This document shows, in pieces, positions 1-6,877 of a stretch of DNA of 9,910 nucleotides (the first letter of the stretch is position 1; each line of letters begins with the position of its first letter). The stretch is taken from assembly GCA_938008005.1 (NCBI GenBank), contig CALLLZ010000283.1:1-9910 (forward strand). The letters run 5' to 3'. This DNA is from an uncultured Marinicella sp. (GTDB lineage: Bacteria > Pseudomonadota > Gammaproteobacteria > Xanthomonadales > Marinicellaceae). A program made the position numbers and the translations under genes. The notes below the pieces were generated by a model, which saw only the letters and a list, made by a program, of their open reading frames with translations, did not search any database and was not told where the DNA came from.

Positions 1-51
1 GCCCGCAATGTCAAAAATAAGTTGTATCATGGGCAAAAATTGTTAATTTGA
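1..51 (+). CDS. 3' end of a gene, probably a LysM-domain protein (partial)
   Basis: Frame 1 is open from the window edge to a TGA at 49-51 and encodes 16 residues, ARNVKNKLYHGQKLLI. The final part (K-L-x-x-G-Q-K-L-x-I, then stop) matches the usual end of a LysM peptidoglycan-binding motif, as in murein transglycosylases and LysM peptidases that end with this module. The rest of the gene lies outside the window, so the protein type cannot be named. The fragment is very short and the assignment rests on the one motif. A minus-strand reading of the same bases also stays open, but it has no ribosome binding site. No convincing terminator follows the stop. Confidence 0.4.
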   Translation, partial: ARNVKNKLYHGQKLLI

Positions 52-124
52 AGTCCAAATAGCTGAGTCTTTCATTGTAAACTGCCTAATCGCAATGGGT
101 TTTTATCCTACCATACCGAGTAGC

Positions 125-153
125 TTGAATTAGTTATTGTATTTAGTTACTAT
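125..153 (+). promoter_or_regulatory. Candidate sigma-70 promoter for the GGDEF/EAL gene
   Basis: TTGAAT (125-130) and TACTAT (148-153) are separated by 17 bases. Each matches the consensus hexamer at 4 of 6 positions. Transcription would start near 160 and give a leader of about 28 bases before the ATG at 189. The surroundings are AT-rich, so a chance match is possible. Confidence 0.35.
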
Positions 154-188
154 CTTATATATGTACGTGTGTGTATTTGGAGTATGTG

Positions 189-2936
189 ATGAAACCAATT
201 GCTAAATGGATAGCAATCAATTTATTGGTGGCTGTTATATTTTCCATATGTTGTTACATCGCCGATAAATACATGGTCAGACCGACTTTGTCGGTTTCAA
301 TCTGGCCTGCTGCAGGTTTGGGTGTTGGTTTTATTTTGATTTGGGGAAAAAAAATTATTCCAGCCATAGTTTTGGCTGAAACCATTAACAGTGTGGTGTT
401 GTACGAAATTCATAAAGATTTCGGTCTGAATCAAATGTCATTTTATAACGCTCTACTGTTATTAAATAATATCTTCAGGCCTCTATTTGCGGGGTTTCTG
501 GTTCGGTATATGATTGGTACCCAACCTCGACTGATTCAAGTTAAAAACATAGTGCGTTTTTTTATTTTTGGCGCCATCATTCCATTTATTGTTTCGACGG
601 CCTTTTTTGCAACATTGTTACTTGCTGCAGGCCATTACCACGTAGATGACTATTTGCTCAAAGGATTACTGTGGTATTTGGGTGATGTGATGAGTGTATT
701 GATTTTCACGCCGGTGGTTTTGGCATTTTTAGCCCAACCGCGAGCCATGTGGAAACCCCGTATTATTACTGTTGCATCCCCCATTTTAATTGGTTTCTTT
801 TTGGTTTCTTTGATGCTCAACTCCTTTAAAAACTATGAGGAAGATCGTATCAATGAAATCATTAAAGCACACCTTCATCATTTGGTAAGCCATACCGAAA
901 CCTTATCCTTTGATGAAGTTACTAGATTTTTGGAAGATGACAAAAGTGCGTTTAAATTCAATCGCTATAAGGTTGAAATTGACCACAATGTAAAGGGTGA
1001 ATATGTTAATAAGTTTATCAATCAAGATGTTTTAACAACACGACTTGACAAGCATGTACATAGTGAGCTTTTTTCAATTGAAGATAAGCCATACAGAATT
1101 ACAATGACACCAACTCCCAGATACTTTTCGGAAGAGTCACCCAGCAGTTTATGGTTAACATTATTTATAGCTTTGGCATTTACTGGTTTTGTTGGAATAG
1201 GGATGTTGGCCTTAACTGGCAGGCATGTTTTAACCGCCCGAGAAGTTGAAGATCGCACCTTACAACTGAATTTAATCAACAAAGAGTTACAGGACCGCAA
1301 CTTAAATTACCAAAGAATCATTGAAAACCATCCAGTTATTTTTTGGAAAGTGAACTTGGCATTGGATCAAGTGACATTCGTTAGCAAAGAAGCCGAAGCC
1401 ATATTGGGCTATTCTGTAGATCATTGGTTAAACAAATCACATTTTTTTTCCAAACGAATTCATCCAGATGACTTGAGTATAGTCAAAAATTTCATGCATC
1501 AAGACCATGATCATGAACAACATATTGAGATTGAATATCGCATTCGACATGCCAATGGTGATTACCGATGGTTTCGAGATGTGTTGTATTTTCCTGAGGA
1601 CTTTGCTGATACCAACGATGTTATGGGAATGTTAATCGATATTACTGACAAAAAAAATGACGCTGAAAAAATTCATCATCTGGCTTTTCATGATTCCTTG
1701 ACACAACTGCCCAACCGGCAAAAATTCCAGAATCAGCTGAATGAACTGATAAAAAGTGGCTTAGAAGAAAACAAATTTGGCGCGGTGTTATTTTTAGATA
1801 TGGATCGTTTCAAAGTATTGAATGATGCTTTGGGTCATCATTTTGGTGATCAGTTGTTGTTGCTAATCGCAGAAAGATTAAGAAGGTATGCCGATGATTT
1901 CAATGTCATTGCACGTTTTGGTGGTGATGAATTTGTATTGGCCTCAGAATGTGAGTATGAAGATGCAAACGTAGCCGCCGTTCAAATAATCACCTTGGCT
2001 GAGCGCATCATTGCTGCATTGGCTGAACCTTACAACATTAACAACAGCCAACACATTTGTACGGTCAGTATGGGCATAACAATTTTCCCACATGAACATA
2101 CAACGGTCAATGACATAACCAGACAAGCAGATGTGGCTATGTATCGGTCCAAAGAACAAGGTCGAAATCAAATCACCATGTACCATGCCAGCATGAAGAA
2201 AGAAAATGACAAGATGCTTTTTGTTGAACAGGTGTTGCGTGATGCGGTAAGTAATGACAGCTTTATACTTAAATATCAACCTATTGTTGACAGCAATAGG
2301 GAAGTGGTTTGTTTTGAGTCTTTGATTCGAATTTTTAGTAACCAACAAACTTTATTTCCAGATGAGTTTATTTCAGTGGCTGAAGACACTGATTTGATTC
2401 AACCGGTTGGTCGCTGGGTGATTTCTAATGCTTGTTTGAAAATTATGGACAGCCAACACAATATTTCGGTCAATGTCAGCTCTAAACAATTTCACCAACA
2501 AGGCTTTATCATGTACATTGATCAAATCATGAAGCATTTCAATATTGCAGCAAGGCAGTTAACGATAGAGCTAACGGAAGGCGTCGCGGTGGGTAATTTG
2601 AATGAGATTAAATACAAATTTCAGCGATTGAAAGATATGGGTGTGCTGATAGCGATTGATGATTTTGGGACAGGGTATTCTTCATTAGAGTATTTACGAC
2701 AGTTGCCTATAGATTATTTAAAAATTGACAAAAGTTTTGTGATTGATTTGCTGGATGGCAACAGTTCTCAATTGATCATTGAAACGATTATTTCAATGGC
2801 TCAGCATTTGAATTTAAAGACGGTGGCTGAAGGGGTTGAAACGGAAGCACAATTTGAGATTTTGAAGTCAATTGGCTGCGATTTTTTCCAAGGTTATTTA
2901 TTTGGCAAACCTGGTGATTTAATGACCATTGAATGA
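189..2936 (+). CDS. Membrane-bound c-di-GMP turnover protein, MASE1-PAS-GGDEF-EAL
   Basis: This 915-residue protein probably makes and/or degrades cyclic di-GMP at the inner membrane in response to a signal. The frame extends 18 bases upstream to a GTG at 171, but GGAG at 179-182 lies 6 bases before the ATG at 189, so the ATG is preferred. Residues about 1-215 are a MASE1-type multi-pass sensor (WPAAGLG near 39-45; W-x-x-GDVMSVLIFTP near 162-175). About 105 polar residues follow, then a further membrane helix (about 322-344), a short coiled-coil-like linker, a PAS/PAC domain (about 374-489), a GGDEF domain (about 494-664) and an EAL domain (about 684-909). The GGDEF signature is intact at 578-582, but the inhibitory RxxD site before it reads DDFN. 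The EAL motif is ESL (710-712). The other EAL-domain signature residues are present: NVS, ELTEG, DDFGTG (824-829), LKIDKSF, VAEGVE (879-884) and FFQGY. Phosphodiesterase activity is therefore likely; cyclase activity is possible. The input signal is unknown. Confidence 0.95.
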   Translation: MKPIAKWIAINLLVAVIFSICCYIADKYMVRPTLSVSIWPAAGLGVGFILIWGKKIIPAIVLAETINSVVLYEIHKDFGLNQMSFYNALLLLNNIFRPLFAGFLVRYMIGTQPRLIQVKNIVRFFIFGAIIPFIVSTAFFATLLLAAGHYHVDDYLLKGLLWYLGDVMSVLIFTPVVLAFLAQPRAMWKPRIITVASPILIGFFLVSLMLNSFKNYEEDRINEIIKAHLHHLVSHTETLSFDEVTRFLEDDKSAFKFNRYKVEIDHNVKGEYVNKFINQDVLTTRLDKHVHSELFSIEDKPYRITMTPTPRYFSEESPSSLWLTLFIALAFTGFVGIGMLALTGRHVLTAREVEDRTLQLNLINKELQDRNLNYQRIIENHPVIFWKVNLALDQVTFVSKEAEAILGYSVDHWLNKSHFFSKRIHPDDLSIVKNFMHQDHDHEQHIEIEYRIRHANGDYRWFRDVLYFPEDFADTNDVMGMLIDITDKKNDAEKIHHLAFHDSLTQLPNRQKFQNQLNELIKSGLEENKFGAVLFLDMDRFKVLNDALGHHFGDQLLLLIAERLRRYADDFNVIARFGGDEFVLASECEYEDANVAAVQIITLAERIIAALAEPYNINNSQHICTVSMGITIFPHEHTTVNDITRQADVAMYRSKEQGRNQITMYHASMKKENDKMLFVEQVLRDAVSNDSFILKYQPIVDSNREVVCFESLIRIFSNQQTLFPDEFISVAEDTDLIQPVGRWVISNACLKIMDSQHNISVNVSSKQFHQQGFIMYIDQIMKHFNIAARQLTIELTEGVAVGNLNEIKYKFQRLKDMGVLIAIDDFGTGYSSLEYLRQLPIDYLKIDKSFVIDLLDGNSSQLIIETIISMAQHLNLKTVAEGVETEAQFEILKSIGCDFFQGYLFGKPGDLMTIE

Positions 2937-2976
2937 CAGACAGAAGAAGTTTGAATAATTCAAGATCCCACTTAAC

Positions 2977-3019
2977 TAAAAGAGGCCTTGGCTCGCTTAA
3001 AGCGTCTACTTTTAATTTT
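2977..3019 (+). terminator. Weak candidate terminator after the GGDEF/EAL gene
   Basis: TAAAAG (2977-2982) pairs with CTTTTA (3009-3014), which is followed by ATTTTT. Inside lies a second inverted repeat, CGCTT-A-AAGCG (2994-3004). A longer T-run sits at 3025-3032. The two helices are separated by mismatches and the outer stem is almost all A-T, so this is much weaker than the terminator after rpmE2. Confidence 0.25.
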
Positions 3020-3087
3020 TAAATCTTTTTTTTCAATTACATAGAATTAAGCAAAGGTCTCTAAAATAAAAACAAATTTTAATTAAC

Positions 3088-3116
3088 TTGATAACTACTG
3101 ACTGTCTCCATAAGAT
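3088..3116 (+). promoter_or_regulatory. Candidate sigma-70 promoter for rep
   Basis: TTGATA (3088-3093, 5 of 6 consensus) and TAAGAT (3111-3116, 4 of 6) are exactly 17 bases apart. Transcription would start near 3123, leaving a leader of only about 20 bases before the TTG start of rep. No ribosome binding site is visible in that leader. Confidence 0.45.
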
Positions 3117-3144
3117 AAGCTTCCTGTAATAAACACATGATGAT

Positions 3145-5124
3145 TTGCTCAACCAACCTCAACAACAAGCTGTTAAATTAACTGATAAGCCTTTACTGGT
3201 ATTGGCAGGTGCTGGCTGTGGTAAAACGCGAGTTATTACTGAAAAAATGGCCTATTTAGTACACCAAGGCATTTGTCGACCTGAAAGTATTTATGCCATT
3301 ACCTTCACCAACAAGGCTGCCAAAGAAATGCAGGCACGTGCAATTAAATTGGTTAACGGCGGTGAAGTCTTGAATGTTTCAACTTTTCATGCGTTGGGTT
3401 TGCGTATCTTACAACAAGAAATTAAACACACAGCCTATGAACGTGGTTTCAGTATTTTAGATACTTCAGAGTGTCAAAAAGTCCTACAAGAACTGTTGCC
3501 TAAAGGTTTAAAAAAAGAAATCAGTAATCAACTTCAATGGCAATTGTCGGGGTGGAAAAATGCCGCACTGCGACCAGAAGAGGTTAATTCAACGGTACCA
3601 ATGGCGGTTGAAATATATCAAAGCTATCTGGATTATATGGTCAGTATTAATGCCATGGATTTTGATGATTTGATTTTACAAGCCTTGTGGTTGTTGAATA
3701 AGCAGCCCGAAGTGTTGAACAGATGGCAGTCACAAATTGGTTACTTGATGGTTGATGAATACCAAGATACCAATGCCAGTCAGTATTTATTGTTGAAAAA
3801 ATTGATGGGAACAGGCTCACATTTAACCTGTGTGGGTGATGATGATCAATCGATTTATGGTTGGCGAGGTGCCCAGGCAGAAAATTTACAGTTGTTACAA
3901 CATGATTTCCCGGATTTGGAAGTCATTAAGTTGGAACAAAACTACCGTTCCACCAGTACCATTTTGGATGCAGCTAATGCAGTTATTCAAAATAACCCTC
4001 ACCCTTTTGAAAAAAAGATATGGAGTGATTTGGGTCAAGGTGATGCCATTCAAATTTTGTCATATCCGAATGCTGAAACTGAAGCAGAGCAAGTGGTAGC
4101 TGATATCAGTTTTAATCAAAAAGTTAACAAGAAAAACTTCAATGATTTCGCTGTTTTATATCGCTCTAATCATCAAGCTAAATTATTAGAGCAGGCACTT
4201 AGGTTGAATAACTTACCGTATCAAATGTCTGGGGGGCGTTCATTCTTTGATTACAGTGAAATTAAAGATTTGATGGCTTATATCAGGTTGTTGGTAAACC
4301 CTAAAGATAATGCGGCTTTTTTGCGGGTGATTAATACACCCAAGCGAGGTATTGGTATGCAAACCGTTCAACAAGTTTCAGCTTTATCTAAACGTTTGAA
4401 TAAAAGTTTCTTTGTTGCATGTTCTGATAACCAAGGATTGAGTCATTTATCAGAACATGCACAATCAAGAATCAAACCATTTGTTCACATGATTCAACAA
4501 CATCAAACAATGAAAGAGTCGGCTGAGGTGGTGGTGACATCTTTGGTTAAACAATTAGATTATGTCAATTATGTCAATCATTCAGCCAATAACAAAGTTG
4601 CTAAAATCAATAAGGTTAAGTTAGTTCAAGACTTTCTCAAATGGATCAACGCACTGGGTAAGTCTCAACATTTGGCTATTGATGAATTACTGAATTACTT
4701 GTCCTTGCAAACAAGTCAGGATGATCAAACAAAAGAAGACGCAATTAAGATGATGACTTTACATGCGGCCAAAGGTCTTGAGTTTGAGCATGTGTATTTG
4801 GTTGGTGTAGAAGAAGGTATTTTGCCGCATGCCAATTCATTGGCAGATGTCGATCAAGAAGCCAGCGCAGTCGAAGAAGAGCGACGCTTGATGTATGTAG
4901 GTATGACACGGGCCATGCAACAGTTGAAAATTTCTTATGTGAAAAAACGCAAGAAGCGATTCCCAGAAGAAAAAGTGGTTTCAGCTGGTGGTCCCAGTCG
5001 GTTTTTAGATGAGATTCCACATGAGTTAAGCAATGGCCATCCCAGTGTTAAACGTTCAGCTGAAGACCAAAAGGTTAACAACAAAAAGAACTTTGCAGCC
5101 ATCAAAGCTTTGTTAGGTGACTGA
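3145..5124 (+). CDS. rep: ATP-dependent DNA helicase Rep (UvrD/Rep superfamily 1A)
   Basis: Rep is a 3'-to-5' single-strand translocase that helps replication forks pass protein roadblocks and takes part in restart. The 659-residue product is close to the usual Rep length (about 670). All SF1A motifs are visible in order: Walker A AGAGCGKT (21-28), TFTNKAAKEM (53-62), the DEYQDT box (204-209), VGDDDQSIYGWRG (230-242), QNYRST (265-270), MTLHAAKGLEFEHVYLVGVEEG (537-558) and EEERRLMYVGMTRA (577-590). The N-terminus (LNQPQQQAV) aligns with the start of E. coli Rep (RLNPGQQQAV), which supports rep over uvrD or pcrA. Position 25 of Walker A is Cys where Ser is common. The only usable in-frame start is TTG at 3145, because TAA lies at 3130-3132 with only ACA CAT GAT GAT between. 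An out-of-frame ATGATG sits at 3137-3142. The gene converges with the downstream lipoprotein gene, 62 bases apart, and I see no clear terminator between them. Confidence 0.95.
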   Translation: MLNQPQQQAVKLTDKPLLVLAGAGCGKTRVITEKMAYLVHQGICRPESIYAITFTNKAAKEMQARAIKLVNGGEVLNVSTFHALGLRILQQEIKHTAYERGFSILDTSECQKVLQELLPKGLKKEISNQLQWQLSGWKNAALRPEEVNSTVPMAVEIYQSYLDYMVSINAMDFDDLILQALWLLNKQPEVLNRWQSQIGYLMVDEYQDTNASQYLLLKKLMGTGSHLTCVGDDDQSIYGWRGAQAENLQLLQHDFPDLEVIKLEQNYRSTSTILDAANAVIQNNPHPFEKKIWSDLGQGDAIQILSYPNAETEAEQVVADISFNQKVNKKNFNDFAVLYRSNHQAKLLEQALRLNNLPYQMSGGRSFFDYSEIKDLMAYIRLLVNPKDNAAFLRVINTPKRGIGMQTVQQVSALSKRLNKSFFVACSDNQGLSHLSEHAQSRIKPFVHMIQQHQTMKESAEVVVTSLVKQLDYVNYVNHSANNKVAKINKVKLVQDFLKWINALGKSQHLAIDELLNYLSLQTSQDDQTKEDAIKMMTLHAAKGLEFEHVYLVGVEEGILPHANSLADVDQEASAVEEERRLMYVGMTRAMQQLKISYVKKRKKRFPEEKVVSAGGPSRFLDEIPHELSNGHPSVKRSAEDQKVNNKKNFAAIKALLGD

Positions 5125-5186
5125 AAGACAACCAAAAAGCTCAGCCATCTAACATTTAGAAATGCAAAGTACAGAATTGATGTTAA

Positions 5187-5855
5187 TTATTCAAGGCTGT
5201 TCAGCATGGAATCCCATTGTCCAAATAAAAATTGAGGTGGGCTCAATAAATTGACTTTTAAGTTGCCTTTACGACTGGCAAGGCATTGGTTACCAAATTC
5301 GCCGGATAAATTTTCATTGGTGAGGTTAATGCAAGGGTCATTGGAAGCCATATCTAACAGTGTGGAAGTGAGTTCAGCTGGTGAAATAATAGACGCTACC
5401 TGTTGCCTTAAAGTGCTTGCACAGCCATTGATCTTACTTTCACATACGACAAAATCTATGTTACTTGGTGCTACCAACAGCTCTTCTCGTTGCAGTAACC
5501 GCACTTGTTTGGCAGTTTCTTGGCGGTATATAGGGTGTACATAGGCCCAAAGCAGCATGGGTTTGATGATTTTTTGTTGTTCGCCATTGTAATTGTGGTA
5601 ATTTTTTAACAGTAACTGGCTGTTACTGAGCAATTGATAAGGTTCATTGTTGATAGCCAGTAAGTAAAGGTTAATAATGTTTAAGTTTTTTAACTTGAGG
5701 TTTGCAGGATCCTTTTTGGCAATAATTTGCTCTCTATCTTGAGCTACCAAAGCTGCTATCAATTGTTGTTTATGGTTCACTTTTGGTTTGGTGGGTTGTG
5801 AGCCACAAGCGGTTAACAATAAAAAAATAATGCTGATTAAAAAGCAATGATGCAT
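5187..5855 (-). CDS. Putative outer-membrane lipoprotein, family not recognised
   Basis: This 222-residue protein begins with a lipoprotein signal peptide: a hydrophobic run, then a lipobox L-T-A-C with the lipidated Cys at 17. The next residues are Gly and Ser rather than Asp, which by the Lol +2 rule points to the outer membrane. The open frame continues 29 codons upstream, but the ATG at 5855 is preceded by a strong Shine-Dalgarno sequence and starts a proper signal peptide, whereas the longer version would bury it. The mature part is rich in Leu, Gln and Asn and probably helical up to about residue 130. Four cysteines follow in the C-terminal part (138, 145, 175, 191), enough for two disulfides in the periplasm. 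I do not recognise a domain and assign no function. The gene is divergent from the ECF sigma unit, with 136 bases between start codons, so a regulatory link is possible but unproven. Confidence 0.85.
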   Translation of the reverse strand: MHHCFLISIIFLLLTACGSQPTKPKVNHKQQLIAALVAQDREQIIAKKDPANLKLKNLNIINLYLLAINNEPYQLLSNSQLLLKNYHNYNGEQQKIIKPMLLWAYVHPIYRQETAKQVRLLQREELLVAPSNIDFVVCESKINGCASTLRQQVASIISPAELTSTLLDMASNDPCINLTNENLSGEFGNQCLASRKGNLKVNLLSPPQFLFGQWDSMLNSLE

Positions 5856-5861
5856 AGTAAA

Positions 5862-5867
5862 CCCTCT
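5862..5867 (-). promoter_or_regulatory. Ribosome binding site fixing the lipoprotein start
   Basis: On the minus strand this reads AGAGGG, 6 bases before the ATG whose first base is 5855. None of the in-frame ATGs further upstream yields an N-terminal signal peptide, so this site decides the start. Confidence 0.7.
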
Positions 5868-5930
5868 ATAATTCATAAAAAAACTGATTTTCATAGACAG
5901 CATAGCTGAAAAAATGAGTTTTTTTTTTGA

Positions 5931-5945
5931 AATTTGTAACAAATT
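5931..5945. repeat. Perfect 15-bp palindrome over the sigma promoter -35
   Basis: AATTTGT-A-ACAAATT has two perfect 7-base arms around one central base. It covers the TGTAAC that would be the -35 element of the sigma gene promoter and lies between two divergent genes, where an operator would be expected. It is AT-rich, so chance cannot be excluded. Confidence 0.4.
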
Positions 5946-5960
5946 AATAATTAGTTCGTC
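5935..5960 (+). promoter_or_regulatory. Candidate ECF-type promoter of the sigma operon
   Basis: TGTAAC (5935-5940) and CGTC (5957-5960) are separated by 16 bases. This is the general AAC ... CGTC arrangement known for many ECF sigma factors, which often transcribe their own operon. Transcription would begin near 5966-5968, leaving about 25 bases before the ATG at 5992. Autoregulation is inferred from motif and position only. Confidence 0.45.
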
Positions 5961-5970
5961 TTAAGGGTTG

Positions 5971-5984
5971 AAATGTAAACATTT
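5971..5984 (+). repeat. Short inverted repeat in the sigma gene leader
   Basis: AAATGT-AA-ACATTT has perfect 6-base arms just before the sigma start codon. It includes an ATG directly followed by TAA (5973-5978). It could be a weak operator or leader structure, but it is too short and AT-rich to assign a role. Confidence 0.25.
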
Positions 5985-5991
5985 AAACAGC

Positions 5992-6483
5992 ATGAGTATT
6001 TGGTATCGCTTACAGGTCAGTCAAAACCAGCATGGATTGTATGCCTTGGCAAACAGGTTGTTAGGTAATCAATTAGAAGCTGAAGATGTGGTGCAAGACA
6101 CTTTTGTTAAATTGTGGCAACACAAAGAAAATGGCGGTAAATATGAAAAAGCGTGGTTGTACAAAGTGACCAGAAACCAATGTTTAGACATCTTACGTAG
6201 GCGTAAACATGCTTACGAATATCAAATTGCTCAAGCAGTTGGTAGTGATGTCTCGCCTTCAGCCACTGAAGTGGTTTTAAATGATGAGTTATCTGGTGAA
6301 ATTGGCAAAGCGATCAACCAATTAGAAGAGCCCTATCAATCTTTATTGGTGATGCGTGAGGTCAATGGGTTAAGCTATCAGGTGTTAGCGGACTCTTTGG
6401 ATTTGAGTTTGTCACAAACAAAAGTGTATTTGCACAGAGCCAGAAAACAATTGAAAGAAAGTTTGGAAAAAACATATGCGTAA
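5992..6483 (+). CDS. ECF-type RNA polymerase sigma factor
   Basis: A 163-residue sigma-70 family protein of the extracytoplasmic function type, with only regions 2 and 4. Region 2 spans about 15-73: AEDVVQDTFVKLW (30-42) for core polymerase binding and WLYKVTRNQCLDILRRRK (55-72) for -10 recognition. Region 4 spans about 104-155: LEEPYQSLLVMREVNGLSY, then a helix-turn-helix ending KVYLHRARKQL for -35 binding. The two are joined by a linker of about 30 residues. The frame is open from a TTG at 5968, but the AAGGG at 5963-5967 abuts that TTG. The ATG at 5992 gives the usual short N-terminus and is preferred, although its own ribosome binding site is weak. The gene overlaps the next by 8 bases, which implies translational coupling with its probable anti-sigma factor. 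An ECF-like promoter lies upstream. The exact ECF subgroup cannot be told by eye. Confidence 0.92.
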   Translation: MSIWYRLQVSQNQHGLYALANRLLGNQLEAEDVVQDTFVKLWQHKENGGKYEKAWLYKVTRNQCLDILRRRKHAYEYQIAQAVGSDVSPSATEVVLNDELSGEIGKAINQLEEPYQSLLVMREVNGLSYQVLADSLDLSLSQTKVYLHRARKQLKESLEKTYA

Positions 6484-6865
6484 GCAAAGATTAGAAAAAC
6501 AGGTCACTGAAGAATTGACCCATTACTTTGAACAAGCTCGGAAGGTTAAATGCCCGCCGAGTATGAAACAAAAGCTGTACCAGCAAATTGGCCTCAATAA
6601 AAAGAAAGAAGGCTTTAATTGGTTCAGACCGGCCTTGGCTTTTTCTTTTGTGGCAGTTTTTTCATTGGGTTTGGTTTGGCAAAACCACAACCAAATGCAA
6701 CAAGACCAATTAGCCGCAGCTGAAAGAGATATGCAAATAGCGATGCATTACATGCAAAAAATAAGTGTTAAAACATTAGAGGATGCCAATACACATGGCA
6801 TCAAACCCGCAATTATAGTACCCGTTTCTAAGTCAATGTCACAGATGTCGATGGCACAGATTTAG
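6476..6865 (+). CDS. Small single-pass membrane protein, probable anti-sigma factor
   Basis: This 129-residue protein has a charged, helical N-terminal part (about 1-48), one hydrophobic segment (about 51-68, FRPALAFSFVAVFSLGLVW) and a periplasmic tail of about 60 residues. That is the topology of a membrane anti-sigma factor, with the N-terminal part available to bind sigma in the cytoplasm. The start overlaps the sigma gene by 8 bases, and GGAA at 6465-6468 lies 7 bases before the ATG. There is no HxxxCxxC zinc motif; the only Cys is at 26, so it is not a typical zinc-binding anti-sigma protein. The tail has a helix with AERDMQIAMHYMQK (82-95) and ends in a Met/Ser-rich stretch. I recognise no named domain; the role is inferred from gene order, size and topology. 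Confidence 0.7.
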   Translation: MRKQRLEKQVTEELTHYFEQARKVKCPPSMKQKLYQQIGLNKKKEGFNWFRPALAFSFVAVFSLGLVWQNHNQMQQDQLAAAERDMQIAMHYMQKISVKTLEDANTHGIKPAIIVPVSKSMSQMSMAQI

Positions 6866-6877
6866 TGGAGTAAAAAC

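Noticed and set aside
1..30. Minus-strand open frame beginning at ATG 30 and running off the left edge (MIQLIFDIAG).
   Set aside because: Only ten codons, no ribosome binding site, and the plus-strand reading of the same bases ends in a credible LysM-like motif.
1944..2348. Minus-strand open frame of 134 codons inside the GGDEF/EAL gene.
   Set aside because: Lies wholly inside conserved GGDEF and EAL coding sequence, resembles no family, and is best explained as a shadow frame.
5151..5185. Small inverted repeats (CATTT-AG-AAATG; TAACAT and ATGTTA) between rep and the convergent lipoprotein gene.
   Set aside because: Short A-T stems without a T-run; not good enough to call a bidirectional terminator.
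5251..5544. Plus-strand open frame of 97 codons antisense to the lipoprotein gene.
   Set aside because: The opposite strand has a lipobox signal peptide and a strong ribosome binding site, while this frame has neither.
5909..5928. A-run followed by TGAG and ten Ts, resembling a terminator between the divergent genes.
   Set aside because: The stem is only A-T pairs and no gene ends near it on the plus strand; probably just an AT-rich spacer.
5856..5942. N-terminal extension of the lipoprotein by 29 codons.
   Set aside because: It would bury the signal peptide, and the AGAGGG site is placed for the ATG at 5855.
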